From the NCBI GenBank assembly GCA_038363925.1, contig JAQQWL010000004.1:1860001-1924000 (forward strand): 64,000 nucleotides of DNA, read 5' to 3'. Every line of letters begins with the position of its first letter. Positions within the stretch are counted from its first letter, which is position 1. Source of the DNA: Apiospora phragmitis. Taxonomy: Eukaryota; Ascomycota; Sordariomycetes; Amphisphaeriales; Apiosporaceae. The notes under the pieces are model-generated. The model was given only the letters and a program-made list of their open reading frames with translations, was not told the origin of the DNA and made no database searches. A program made the translations under genes and the position numbers. Below are positions 52,100 through 62,579 of this stretch, in pieces.

Positions 52100-52981
52100 T
52101 TAACGGTAAGACTTCTGGTAACGTGCGCGGGCACCGGGACCGCCGAACTTCTTGGGCTCCATGCGACGGTTGTCGGCAACGAGGAGGGTACGGTCGAACT
52201 GGACAAGAGCAGACTTCAGGGCATTCTTGCTGTGCTCGTCAACGTACTTCTGGTAGTAGCTGACGATGGCCTTGGCAATAGCCTGGCGGACGGCGTAGAC
52301 CTGGGAAGTGCTGTACCAGAGTTAGTTCTGTGCTCCTTTGACGTGTTCAAAATAGTCGCAAGTCGCAGCACTAGGCACCAAGCCAATGCAATTCGCGACG
52401 CTGAACCACTCGTCGAAAAAGGTAGTAAAGAGCTAGTAGGTGCACTTACTGGCCACCACCGGAAACGCGGACGCGGATATCGACGTTGGCGAACTTGTCA
52501 AGGCCGAGGATCAGGAGAGGCTCGTAGACCTGGAGAATAATTCTGTTAACTCGCGACCACACCTGATATTGGCACCAAGATGATGGCTTACCTTGAAACG
52601 GAGAACCTCAGGCTGGACCAGGCTGAGGGGCTTGCCGTTGACCTTGATCAGGCCAGCGCCGGACTATTCGATTATTTCCATCAGCATTTCCGTACAATCC
52701 ACTTTGGCCTTTTTCGTCCCTCTCTCTGCTCGAATCGATCCCACAAGTCGCAAATTTTCGACACAAGACAATTTTGACGTTCTCGATTACGGCGTATCGT
52801 CGCTCGCCAGCTCGATTCGGACTCTCAGGAGGGACGTTGGAATTTTAATCACTAACCTTGCAGTGGGCACTGGGAAGTTGTGGGTTAGCTTGAATGCATT
52901 CAGACTTGGGGACGGGAGTACCAACACTGCGGTCGCGGTCTTCTTCTTGCCGAAGCACTGAACGCTCTGGGAGGTCGACAT
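52100..52981 (-). CDS. rps16: 40S ribosomal protein S16 (uS9)
   Basis: Universal small-subunit protein uS9, whose C-terminal tail reaches the P-site tRNA. Five exons: 52926-52981, 52857-52869 (only 13 nt), 52592-52663, 52450-52529 and 52100-52310. They total 432 nt, giving 143 residues, the standard eukaryotic length, with every junction in phase. Sequence marks in order: [75 protein letters not shown] segment ([13 protein letters not shown]), and the invariant [17 protein letters not shown] tail. Donors are GTTGGT, GTTAGT, GTAAGC and GTAAGT. The first intron, about 56 nt, has a GCTAACCC branch. The many early introns are typical of fungal ribosomal protein genes. It is divergent from SNF8. 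Confidence 0.97.
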
Positions 52982-53657
52982 GATTGCGGATTGATGTGTT
53001 GCTGTGGAATGTCGATCGAGAAATGAAGGGATTCGCAGCGGGTATAGGCGTGGGCGTGAGCGGTCTCGATTTTCGGCAACTTAAGCTTGAGAGCGGGCGA
53101 AGTTACGAGACTGGGATTTTTTTTCGTGTGCCCTAAGGCTAGAAAGACTTGGCGGCTGTTGAGCCACAGCTTGAGGGTCCAAGGTTTTGTGGCTGGGATA
53201 AAAAAAGATTAGATAAGAAGGGTCCGGTTAAGTGGGGGCTTAAGAGCCAAGGTTCCGGAGGCAGCTATCTATCTGACCTACCCACTTTCATCTTTCGTGG
53301 GGTACATTGATGTGCACTTCCCTTCTATTCGTTCAGGTATCATCAACCTTCCCTTACCTCAGACCTGATATGCTTCATCCGTGAAGTGAAATTGTTACCT
53401 GCAGATGAACTTGCCCTATCACCATACGCCTATTCCTTACATGATGAAGAGACTTTAACACGCGAGTGGTGATGCAAGCAAACCAGAGCGGAACGACTTG
53501 ACAAGCACAATTCTGGGGGGCTGCTGCAGATACATAAGTACTTACCTACATATCTGCCTATGCTCTCGAAGTTCGCAGTTTACAACCTGTCTCCTTCGCA
53601 GTCTTAATAAGAAAGCTCTTTGAAAAGCCGCCTGTAGCATTCGGTCACCCCGTTGAG
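52982..53657. promoter_or_regulatory. Shared divergent promoter region of RPS16 and SNF8
   Basis: The 676 bp between two head-to-head ATGs must hold both promoters. No strong TATA box is obvious. Only its position supports this call; individual factor sites are not assigned. Confidence 0.55.
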
Positions 53658-54430
53658 ATGTCGCGCAAAGGTGTAGGTTTAGCGGCCTTCGACCGCAGTC
53701 GCCTGACCTCGGCGCAGTTTGCATCCCATGGCAATAGTCTACGCAACACCAACGCACAGGCTTTAGAGACGCAGCTGTCCGTGTTCAAGTCGCTTCTGCA
53801 GCAGTTTGCGCAGACTCATGCCAAGGACATCCGGTCAAATCCGTCTTTTCGCGCACAGTTTGCCCGCATGTGCTCTGCCATCGGTGTCGATCCACTGGCA
53901 TCCTCCAGTTCTGCAGGCGCCGGTAGCAGCAGCGTGTGGGCACAATTACTCGGCAGGAGCGTGAACGACTTCTATTTCGAGCTCGCAGTCCGCGTCGTCG
54001 AGGTCTGTGGCGCGACCAGGGGGAGAATGGCGGCTTGATTGGCGTCAAGGAACTGAGGGAACGCGTCATGCGTGGCCGCATGGAAGGCGCCCCTGAAGTC
54101 TCCGAGGATGATGTCTTGAGGGCCGTCGGCACACTCAAACCGCTTGGCTCCAGTTTCTCGGTTGTCAAGGTTGGCAACAAGCCATATATTCGCTCAGTGC
54201 CCAAGGAACTCAGTACCGACCAAAGCGCCGTGCTGGAAGCGGTCCAGGTTCTAGGATATGTGAGCGTGTCGATGCTTATGGTGAACCTACGATGGAAAAG
54301 GGCTCGCTCACAAACAGTGATCGAAGATTTACTGGGAGAGGGTATGCTCTGGGTGGACAAACAGGCTGAGGAGTGGGAGTACTGGAGCCCTGGATTCATG
54401 ATGTCAGCTGAGGGTGCTGGCACCGGGTAA
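53658..54430 (+). CDS. snf8: ESCRT-II subunit SNF8/VPS22, one frame break
   Basis: Vps22 forms ESCRT-II with Vps25 and Vps36, sorting ubiquitinated cargo at endosomes; in some fungi it also acts in ambient-pH signalling. The start at 53658 gives MSRKGVGLAAFDR, followed by an N-terminal helical hairpin (LETQLSVFKSLLQQFAQTH, NPSFRAQFARMC) and DFYFELAVRVVEVC. The frame then fails at the G5 run 54019-54023; one extra G would continue into ENGGLIGVKELRERV, the first winged helix. The second winged helix follows (LSTDQSAVLEAVQVLGYV, then VIEDLLGEGMLWVD), ending with WEYWSPGFM and a TAA at 54428-54430. With the base added the length is 257 residues, normal for the family. No introns. Orientation is divergent from RPS16. 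Confidence 0.93.
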
Positions 54431-55202
54431 AGGGACCACCAGCCCAATCTTGGACAAAACCAACTACCCATTCCCCGCATCCCCTAGACCTCGCCCAGAA
54501 GGGTCACCAGCACGTATACATAACCGTCCATGCCGGCCAAATTAGTCTCGGGGGTTAAAAAAGGCCACGGCCATAGTAGCCCCGGAGTTGCAAAGGATGT
54601 TTTTAATACACCTCAACGACAGAAACACAACAACCCCAGGTTCTGTCGGCCGATCTCGACGATACATTCTAGCTTACGCCTACTGATCTTGGTGGATGTT
54701 ACAGCTAGTCAAATCGACCCGTTCCGGTTTATTCTCCTTTGCCACTGACCCCAATGGCCAAGCGGAAGGGCTGGAGAGACAGACCATGATATATTATTAC
54801 CTGTCATGCAGAACTATCCCTGTCCGTCATTGATTTTTGCTCTATGGCATAAGGGAGATGAGGGCTAGGCTACTAGGCGTTGCGGAAACATGCCATGCCC
54901 TCCATGCCTGCAGGTGGACCCTACATGATATCGCGCCGACTCATCTGGTCGAGCAGCCAAAGGACAACACCGTCAGAGACAACGGTCCCAACGGCAGGAG
55001 TCTCGAGGGAAGCAATCCCTCTTCCGTTGATCGCAGTTGGGGAAAGGATCAGGTCATATTCGAGCCACGACCACGGACAACACAAGTTACGCTGCTTGCA
55101 TGTTCAAATGAAGAGTTTTAGATGTATTGATTAATTAATTAAGCCATAAGGCAAATATCATTAGATCTGTGCACAAAGCACTTGGTGTGAGCTTCACGAT
55201 GT
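54431..55202. other. Convergent intergenic region
   Basis: This lies between the 3' ends of SNF8 and the secreted protein at 55203. Nothing recognised beyond presumed terminators and 3' UTRs. Confidence 0.65.
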
Positions 55203-57129
55203 CTACTTGGTCTCGATCGCCAGGTTAACGTTAGGCACCGCGGTGCTGTTGGCGGGCATCACGTAAGTGAAATTCCAGAACTCGAATTCGCTATCAGATT
55301 TCTTCACGTCAGCAAAACCGCAATCCTACTGGTGCGAACTCACGGCGAAATATGATGAACATAGTGAATTAAAAGGTTAACAAAAGGACTGAAAGAACTT
55401 ACTGGATAGGCTTGCAGCTTCCACCAACCAAGCCACAGAAGGTGATGATAGGTACAGGATCCACGGATCCCGAGACCTCGATCTTGATGCCGTCAAGATC
55501 CTCCTCGAGGCTGGCGAGGTTGCGTTTGGCGCTGCCCAGCGGGTTCGCGCTGACGAGGAAGGTGAAGCTGCTGGTCGCGTTGCCGTCCGGATACGTCAAA
55601 TCCAAATTACCGGGAGCCACCTCGGCGTCGAGCGCGGGTTCGGTCGGGTACAGCGTGAGGTAGCCCACGGACTTCTTGTCGTTGTTGGTCGAAGAGGAGG
55701 ATGACTGAGCCCACTGCACCACGGCCGGGTTCCACTGCGACGAGTCCTCGCGCGGCCCGCCCAGGACGGTCTCCCGGAACGACTCGGCGCCGATGGTGAG
55801 GTGGGGCGAGAGCCAGGTCGTGATGTTGCGCGGGACCAGGTCGTGCGGCGGCGCGAAGGCCGACGTCGTGTACGTGTACCCCTTATCATCATTACTGTCC
55901 CCTGATGGGAAGGCGGACAGGCGGGCCACGGCATCTTCGGGCACGAGGGCATCGTGGAAGGGGGCCAGCACGGCGATGAGCGGCGCGTACTCGAAGTCGT
56001 CGGCGTGCGCCATGGACCACGTCTGGCCTGTAGTCGGCAGGCCGGGCGCGTTCTCCTTCCCCACCAGCGTCCAGATGTACAGCGAGAAGATGGCGACGTA
56101 CTTGTTCATATCGTACCCGTAGGCGCGGTCCCAGGGCCCCGCCAGGTTCCCGAGGTTCGCGTTGTACATTTGGCCCGCCGTCTCCCAGATCTGCCGGATC
56201 ATGCGCCCGCCGTGGGCGCCCATGACGGAGTCGTCCGCGGGCATGTACTTGGCCCAGAGGGTCAGGCCGTAGAGGGACACGCCCATGTACGTCCCGCTGT
56301 TGAACTCGGACAGCGTCTGGCCCCGGTCGAACAGGTCCAGGATCTCCCGCGCGTACGTCTCGCCCGCCGCCGTCATGTTGGCGTCGCCGCACTTGCGGCC
56401 CGTCCACCCGGACGCCACGGCTCGCATGATGGCCGGGTTGCTGTATGAGGGGTACAGGTTGTCGTCGTCGACGCCGCCGACACGGTAGCTGTCGCCGACG
56501 GTGGCGTTGTACAGGCTCGCCAGGATCAGCTGCTTGACGTCGCCGGGCAGGAGCGCCTCGAACTCCTCGTAGATGACGATGAGATTGGTGCCGATGAAGC
56601 CTCGCCAGTTAGGATCCCACGAATTGTAGATCTATGAAGATAACTCACGCATGTAAGCTCATGACCATCCGGGAAAAGGCCTTATATGATGAACAGACAA
56701 CACCCAGCTATGGAAGAGGACAAAACTACTTACCACTGGCTTGTAGTCGCCGTGTCCAACTGTAGGCTGCTCCGGGTATATGGTGTAGTCGCCGAACCAC
56801 TGCAGGGTCTCGTTCTTCTCCTGGTCGCCGATGATGTTCTTGATGATCCTCACGGCCTGATCGACGTCGTCGCCCCGGTTGCGCTGCAGGAGCCCCGTCG
56901 CGTACCACATCGACGACCGGGTCTCGTGCTGCCCCGCCGCCAGCGGGTAGTAGAAGTAGTACAGGTAGCCGGCGTCGCGGTCGTAGATCTTGTCCATGAA
57001 GTCCATGGACTCGTCCAGCAGATTCTGGGCATGGCTATGGCCCTTTAACTCAACGGAGCCCACACCGGCCACGGCCATGAGAAGGCCAAGGAGGCTGCTC
57101 GAAATACAGCTGGCCCGTGAGAACAACAT
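55203..57129 (-). CDS. Secreted protein of unknown function, about 570 residues
   Basis: Three exons (56734-57129, 55403-56631, 55203-55290) total 1713 nt with perfect phase, giving 570 residues. Donors are both GTAAGT; acceptors are CATAG and GATAG, the last with a GCTGAC branch. The start at 57129 gives a signal peptide (core SSLLGLLMAVAGVGS). The body is rich in aromatic and helical segments: YLYYFYYPLAAGQHE, SSMWYATGLLQRN, YNSWDPNWRGFIGTNL, FNSGTYMGVSLYGLTLWAKY, GPWDRAYGYDMNKYVAIF. The alternation of helices with conserved Trp/Tyr/Gly motifs suggests an alpha/alpha-toroid (six-hairpin glycosidase-like) fold, but I cannot assign a family or catalytic residues. A C-terminal beta-rich region (FTFLVSANPLG, IKIEVSGSVDPVPI, FEFWNFTYVMP) follows. 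Several N-glycosylation sites are present. It sits next to a chitin deacetylase on the same strand. Confidence 0.85.
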
Positions 57130-58108
57130 GTTGAGCAAAGATTTCAACGGAGTGCAAGAGGCGATGGCGGTGAATTGAAATCAAATCATATCATCTTGGG
57201 GCCCGGCGGCAGTATATAAACGTGCCTCAGTTCAATCCCCTTGCGTGAGGTGGCCATCGCGCCTGCGTCCTCCCTTCCCTGCAACTGCCCAGGGCCGGCC
57301 ATGATAACCAACCGTCAACTGTACGCGCATCTGGTTTATTGAAGTCAGACGGGCCATGAATCGCCAAGCCCCTCATTGATGTGGAGATGAGCTTGTCCCT
57401 ACCCCCCAGCCGATATGGCTTCGCTCGAGTACCGAACCGGCAATTATGGGGCTGGCATTACCCCCAAAGAGACCCTTCTCCTTAAATGGAAGGTGATCTT
57501 CTGGCATGACAATCTAGGTAGTTGGTAGTGTGAAAATGCACCCCGCTGAATTGGCCGGCGACAGCGGTAACTGGTGAGGCGGGCCGGTCAATACCCGGGT
57601 TTCACCGGCTCCGATCAGCGACGGGTCTTGATAAATACCAAGACCACGGATCCCCGCAGAGAACTACGTAGTCGCTAGCTGCATGCGTACTACTCGATGC
57701 CAATTTAAAACGAATGCCTGGCCAGGAGGCTGGGCTGTGTTGTACCAGAGGGTGGGGAGGCTCTCTGGTCTGCCAGTAGATGAAAGACTGGCAGGTCTCA
57801 AATTGGGGAGGTTCTGGCATACACAGCAGATGGAATTATGTGCGGATTGTCACCACGGGTTGTCACCGCGAAGACCATTGTATGGGTAATGAACCTACGG
57901 CTTCCCATTTGGCACAATACGCCTTCTCATTCATACTCTGGAAAATGGGGAAAGGCAGCCAGCTATGGCAGGGCATACATATCACATGAGTGGACATTGA
58001 AAATCGACACGATCTTATTAACATTTTGGATTTAGTCTTCTTTTTCTCATCTCTCAGCTAGAAACGAACCAAGGAAAGAACAAAAATATATATCTGCTGC
58101 GCCTTTTT
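57130..58108. other. Intergenic region, promoter of the secreted protein
   Basis: About 1 kb between the chitin deacetylase stop and the secreted-protein start. It holds a TATA-like site (57213-57220). No other gene was recognised. Confidence 0.65.
57213..57220 (-). promoter_or_regulatory. TATA box candidate
   Basis: TATATAAA on the plus strand (TTTATATA on the coding strand) lies about 85 nt upstream of the ATG at 57129, a typical position for a secreted, inducible fungal gene. Confidence 0.5.
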
Positions 58109-60720
58109 TTATCTCAGAATACACAGTCCATACCCCGGTTGACAATCCAGCAATCCGCACAGGAGAAGTCCGCCGCACCTGCCATCGCTCCTCTTGCAGC
58201 AGACACCGAACCCGCTACTCTCACATGTATAACCGGTTCCCGGGCCACACGACCCATCGACGCTGGGGATCAGGGCAGTCGGGCGTGGTGGAAGACTGGA
58301 GGAGGACGTGGTAGAAGTGGAAGTAGAGGTGATTATGGTGGTGGTGGTACTAGAATCAGATCTACTGGTGGTAGAGGTAGTGCTTTGTTTAGTGGAAGTT
58401 GTTGTTGTTGTTGTTGTCGACGTAGTCGAGGTACTGGTGCTGGTGCTGGTCGAAGGGGTAGTAGCTGGAGGGGGTTCAGGGGAAGATGTAGTGGTAAGGG
58501 TAGGAGTAGGGGTGGGACTAGGGGGTTCGCTTGCCTGGCATCCGGATCCGAAATTGGGCTGACATCCGTCGCCGCAGTAATCGGTCGTGCTGCCGCACCA
58601 GCCATTGACCGAGCAGCAGTTACCGAACTCGGAGCCCACGCACGTCGTGTCGCCGCCGCAGTTGCCGTCGATGCTGACCTTGAGGGTCGAGGTCGGCGCG
58701 GGCGGACTTGTTGGCGTCGTCGTGGGCGTCGTCGTAAGCGGGCTGTCGGGAATGCCCGCGCCGGGGCCCGTGGGCAGCTTGGTCGGCGATGTCGTGGGCG
58801 GGATCGGGGAGTCGGCCGGGAGCGTGTTGTCGGGGGAGCTGCAGGTGCCGAACTGCGACTGGCAGCCGCCGCCGCAGTAGTCGATCGAGGCTCCGCAATA
58901 GCCATTCTGCGAACAACCTGGAAAAGAGAGCGAAGCAAGAGCGCTTTTGGTTAGGAGGACCCCACAAAGTGTGGCTAGAAAAGGATAATGAAGGTGATGG
59001 TTATGGGGAGAAGGAGAAGGAGTAGGACGAGCGACGTACAGTTTCCGTACTGGGACCCTGACAGGTCACGCCAGGGCCGCACCCGCCATCGGGGCTGACT
59101 CCGAGCGTGGGCGTAGCGGTAGGTTTGGTCGTCGTCGTCGTCTTCCGGGTGGTGGTGGCCGTCGGCTTCAGGCAGGCCCAGGTGCCGGTCGGCTCGCGCG
59201 TGGTGAAGTCGTAGGCGGGGACGGCGCCGGTGCCGGCGCGGTACCAGTTCTCGGGCGGGTCGCCGAGGCACTGGCCGACGGTGACGGAGCGGTAGCCGCT
59301 GCGGAAGAGCGAGTCCAGGATGTAGTCGGTCAGGTTGTACACGGTCTGGTAGTGGATGTCGTGCTCGATCTGCAGGTAGCTGTCCTGGCACGGGTTCGAG
59401 CCCTCGACCGCGTCGTCCCAGATGTCCTTGCTCGTCTGGATCTCCGACGGGTCGTCGTGCAAGTAGCCCTCGGTGTCCAGGTCGAAGTAGATGGCGTGGT
59501 ACCCGAGCGTGAGCAGCATGTTCTGGCAAGCCCGCTCGCAGATCGAGTAGGGAGGTCTGTATGGCCGGGCAAGGTTGGTCAGCATATATTTCTTCCCCTC
59601 TAGCAGAGACTAAGACCAAAATGGGTAGGTAATCTCGAGTTCTGACCGCATGTAGGTAGGAAAGTAGCCAAGGATATCGTTGAAAGCGATTTCGTTCCAT
59701 ATCATCTGGTTCTGCGCCTGAGTGGTACTCATTTGACTGAAGTTCTGGTGCGACCACGTGTGGCTAGCAATTTGGTGACCTTCAGCCGCCATTCGCTATA
59801 GAAGAGTCAGACGCTATTATTGCGAAGGGGGAGAAGTCAGGTCGAATGTTGTTGGCTCGCAATTACCTCGATGTCGGCTCTCCAGGGATACTGCGGGTCG
59901 TTAATGGCCCCCTTTCCTAGATTATACCCAGTGATGAAAAAGGTAGCTTTGGCATCGGCTGCCTTTTCATGGTGTCAGTTAGCGATTGTTCATCCAGTAT
60001 TCAAACAACTATTAGATTATTCGCATACAGCCAATTTGTCCAACAGCGCATCTGTGAAGTTGTATGGACCGTCGTCAAAGGTGAGCGCAATGTCGCCCTT
60101 GGTCACGCAGTCGTATATACCGACTCCTCCGTATTGGACCCTCCCCATCCTCGGTCTCGCAATGCCCGAGGTATCGGCTCCGCTGGGCTTCTTGTTGCCA
60201 TCACAGCCGGGGCCGTAGTTTAGCTGGCAATCTGGGGCTATGCAATAATCTAGCCCCAAGCCACACCATCTTATCGTGACGATATTAGTAGCATTCTCTA
60301 TATGGGAAGGGGGGGAGTAGGCAAGTAAGATAAGACGGCCTGGGAACGATGGAAGAACCCACCCTTCGGCCGAGCAACAATAACCAGCGGCACAAGATCC
60401 ACGGCCTGCACCGCACTTGCCGCTCTTGTTCTGGCGCCCCTGGAGCTTCGCTTCTTGCGGTTTGGCCTCCTCTTCGGCGCCGCCAGTGCTGCCGCCGCGG
60501 CGGCTGTGTTGTGCTTCCACTGCTGCTGCTGCTGCTTGTACCGCTCGAGCGAACTGACTGGTATCCTGAGCCAAAGACTTGCGCGATTTCAGTTCTGACA
60601 GGAATTGTCGGCCGCCGAGTATCTGGGCACAGCACGCTCTGCGTAGGCGGGATCTGCCTGATGAGCAGCCAAGAAGCCGGCCCAGGCGGCCAGGAGAAAG
60701 ACAGGATTGGACCAGAGCAT
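58109..60720 (-). CDS. Chitin deacetylase-like CE4 protein with several CBM18 modules
   Basis: Extracellular polysaccharide deacetylase (CE4/NodB) that would remove acetyl groups from chitin. Six exons: 60363-60720, 60029-60269, 59867-59962, 59647-59795, 59040-59556, 58109-58917. Order: signal peptide (core VFLLAAWAGFLAA); CBM18 number 1 (CGAGRGSCAAGYCC...WCGLGLDYC); NodB with TFDDGP, HTWSH, RPPYSICE and YHAIYFDLDTEGY; CBM18 number 2 (NCCSQNGYCGASIDYCGGGC); Pro/Thr linker; CBM18 number 3 (NCCSVNGWCGSTTDYCGDGC); a long Ser/Thr tract; and a degenerate Cys module (GFGVCCKRSDGRCG). The catalytic Asp pair and metal-binding His pair are present. Two frame breaks: one base missing near 60590-60600 between signal peptide and first CBM18, and one near 59052-59060 (GGG run on the coding strand) just before the second CBM18. 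Multi-CBM18 deacetylases can mask wall chitin from plant or animal recognition; that role here is inferred. Confidence 0.9.
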
Positions 60721-60925
60721 GACGGACGACTGATTAAAGACAAGCTCAGCGCGTGGGATTTGACGAGGCAGGTGGTCAAAAGCTCTCAAAGGTGTCTTAT
60801 GAGTCGCATCTGCCGCAGAACTTCGACTTAGACGCACTCGGTGCTGGAGGCAATGATAGGAAAAGGGGTTCTGAAACTGTTGCCAAGACTTGGCCCATAT
60901 TCGAGAGTGACCATGGGAACAGCTA

Positions 60926-60942
60926 GATATATATATATATAT
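60926..60942 (-). promoter_or_regulatory. AT-repeat TATA region of the chitin deacetylase
   Basis: An (AT)n tract about 205-220 nt upstream of the ATG at 60720 could serve as the TATA region. Only position and composition support this. Confidence 0.4.
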
Positions 60943-61245
60943 CGACTCATTCTGTGCAGAAATAGAAAAGATTTCAGGTGGCCAAGACGCAAAAAGCAAA
61001 ACATGTTGGGCATATATCCGGATGTTACCCTCTTGCAGCACGCGTTATAGCGCAGAGGCATGCGCATGCACCCTGCAGTGGCCTATGCCTGAATAGTTGC
61101 CGATTAACCCGGTCCACAGACCTCGACTATATGCAGGTGTGCAGAGAACATCAGCACACGGCGCAAAATTCCTTGCACTTGGCTTCGACCTTGTCTCCAA
61201 CGACTCATCAAGAGCAGGTGTGGCCACGGTAGGGCAGATTCATCA

Positions 61246-62150
61246 TCAGCTGGCCACCTTGGCGAGCGAGGCTGTTGCCCATACAAGCTTTGAAAGCTCA
61301 TCCGGGGTCGATTCTATCACGATCATCGTCTTGCCGCGCGTCTCATATACAATCCTACACAGGACGGGTGTTGGCCTTTTAGTTCCTACCGGCAAATTGG
61401 GGGTGAATATCCAAGAGAGGCATGCTTGTCGGAGTATCCTTTACCCAGGTCGTCTACAGGCAGCTGGATCGAGGTTAGACCCAAAGTGTATGCGACGATA
61501 CCCGGACTCATGTAGTATTCATTCACATAGGTCGTATCTGCAAACGATGTATCAACTTACATGCAGGTTGGTGGAATGATGTATCGTGAACCACCAGAAG
61601 GCGGGTTCTGTTCGTGGAATCAGCCCGAAGAAAATGCGTCCTGGCTGGCGATATTACCTGGGATCTCCAAGGATTGGGGGAATGTCGATATTAGGCGGAA
61701 TACGAGTTCAATATTTTCCCCTGGTGGTGCATATGCCCCTTCCAGCATGGACTTCGCTTACTTCCGTTGCAACGCAGCATCTCATTGGGAAAGTATCTCG
61801 CATGCACGCCTCTCGCCATATTAATTGGCTGAATGGATTGTTACTTCATTGTCGCGTCCAAGCCAACTCGGGTGACGAGTTCACCCGTTGATACAACTTG
61901 AGCTGATCAGCATGGGACATACACATCGATGACGGAGCTCGGGACAAAAAGCACCGTGTTCCGTTAATAGAGACGGGTATTGGTATATTCTTCTCAACGC
62001 CCACCATGAAGTTACGGTTGACGTATGCTCTTCCTGGCAGATCGAGGGAACGTGTCCATAGCGTGCCATCGTGACGGCACGACAGCATCTCGAGCCACCA
62101 GATCACGAAGCGAGCATCGCAATCCCTATGCATGATCCTCGCGTAGGCTC
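61246..62150 (-). pseudogene. Decayed protein-coding locus, family not recognised
   Basis: The minus strand carries protein-like segments in several frames in the right order. They include NRNFMVGVEKNIPIPVSING (about 61960-62020), PPNIDIPPILGDPR followed by a TAA then PGRIFFGLIPRTEPAFWWF (about 61590-61700), YVNEYYMSPGIVAYTLGLTS (about 61470-61530) and a C-terminus TMIVIESTPDELSKLVW...LAKVAS ending at a TGA (61246-61248). Two internal stops, a TGA near 61710 and the TAA near 61670, would be CGA and CAA codons before a C-to-T change. Frame changes also occur near 61560 and 61400. I cannot name the family. It may be a relic, or a real gene with introns plus assembly indels. Coordinates are approximate. 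Confidence 0.4.
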
Positions 62151-62579
62151 TTGTTCCGTTGCTTCGACCGGCGTACTATGCATACTCATGGCGCTGCAAC
62201 TGCTTCAATACCCTGCTCATTAAGTTCGTCGTCAGTTCAAGGATCGGCTTGAACGGTATCTAAATCGAACGTTGTGTTTGAATCCAAGCAGCCAGGACTG
62301 CCCAGTCGCGCAATATGCTTTACCAAACTCCCAGGGCTATGCGATCTTGATCGTATTAGGATTTACCTCTCTCCTCTCGGTAGCCAGTGATGGGTATTGC
62401 AGTGGTTCTGTATTGCGTCTTCCGGCATGTCTTAGCCTGTGCTGGGTGAGTGGCCTGATGTGGCTTTTGAACCTTGCTTCCGCCCCAGGAGAAACTGCTT
62501 GTATGGTGCTTCTCCAGTAATAATCCCCGCCATTCTGTTTTCGGAAGACTGGACATCGGGGTCTTGGAATGTAACGTCT

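Noticed and set aside
55954..56448. 164-codon plus-strand frame
   Set aside because: It is antisense to the large exon of the 570-residue secreted protein, in GC-rich codon sequence that leaves shadow frames open.
58308..58562. Val/Glu-rich open frame on the plus strand
   Set aside because: It is the antisense shadow of the Ser/Thr codon repeats in the chitin deacetylase linker.
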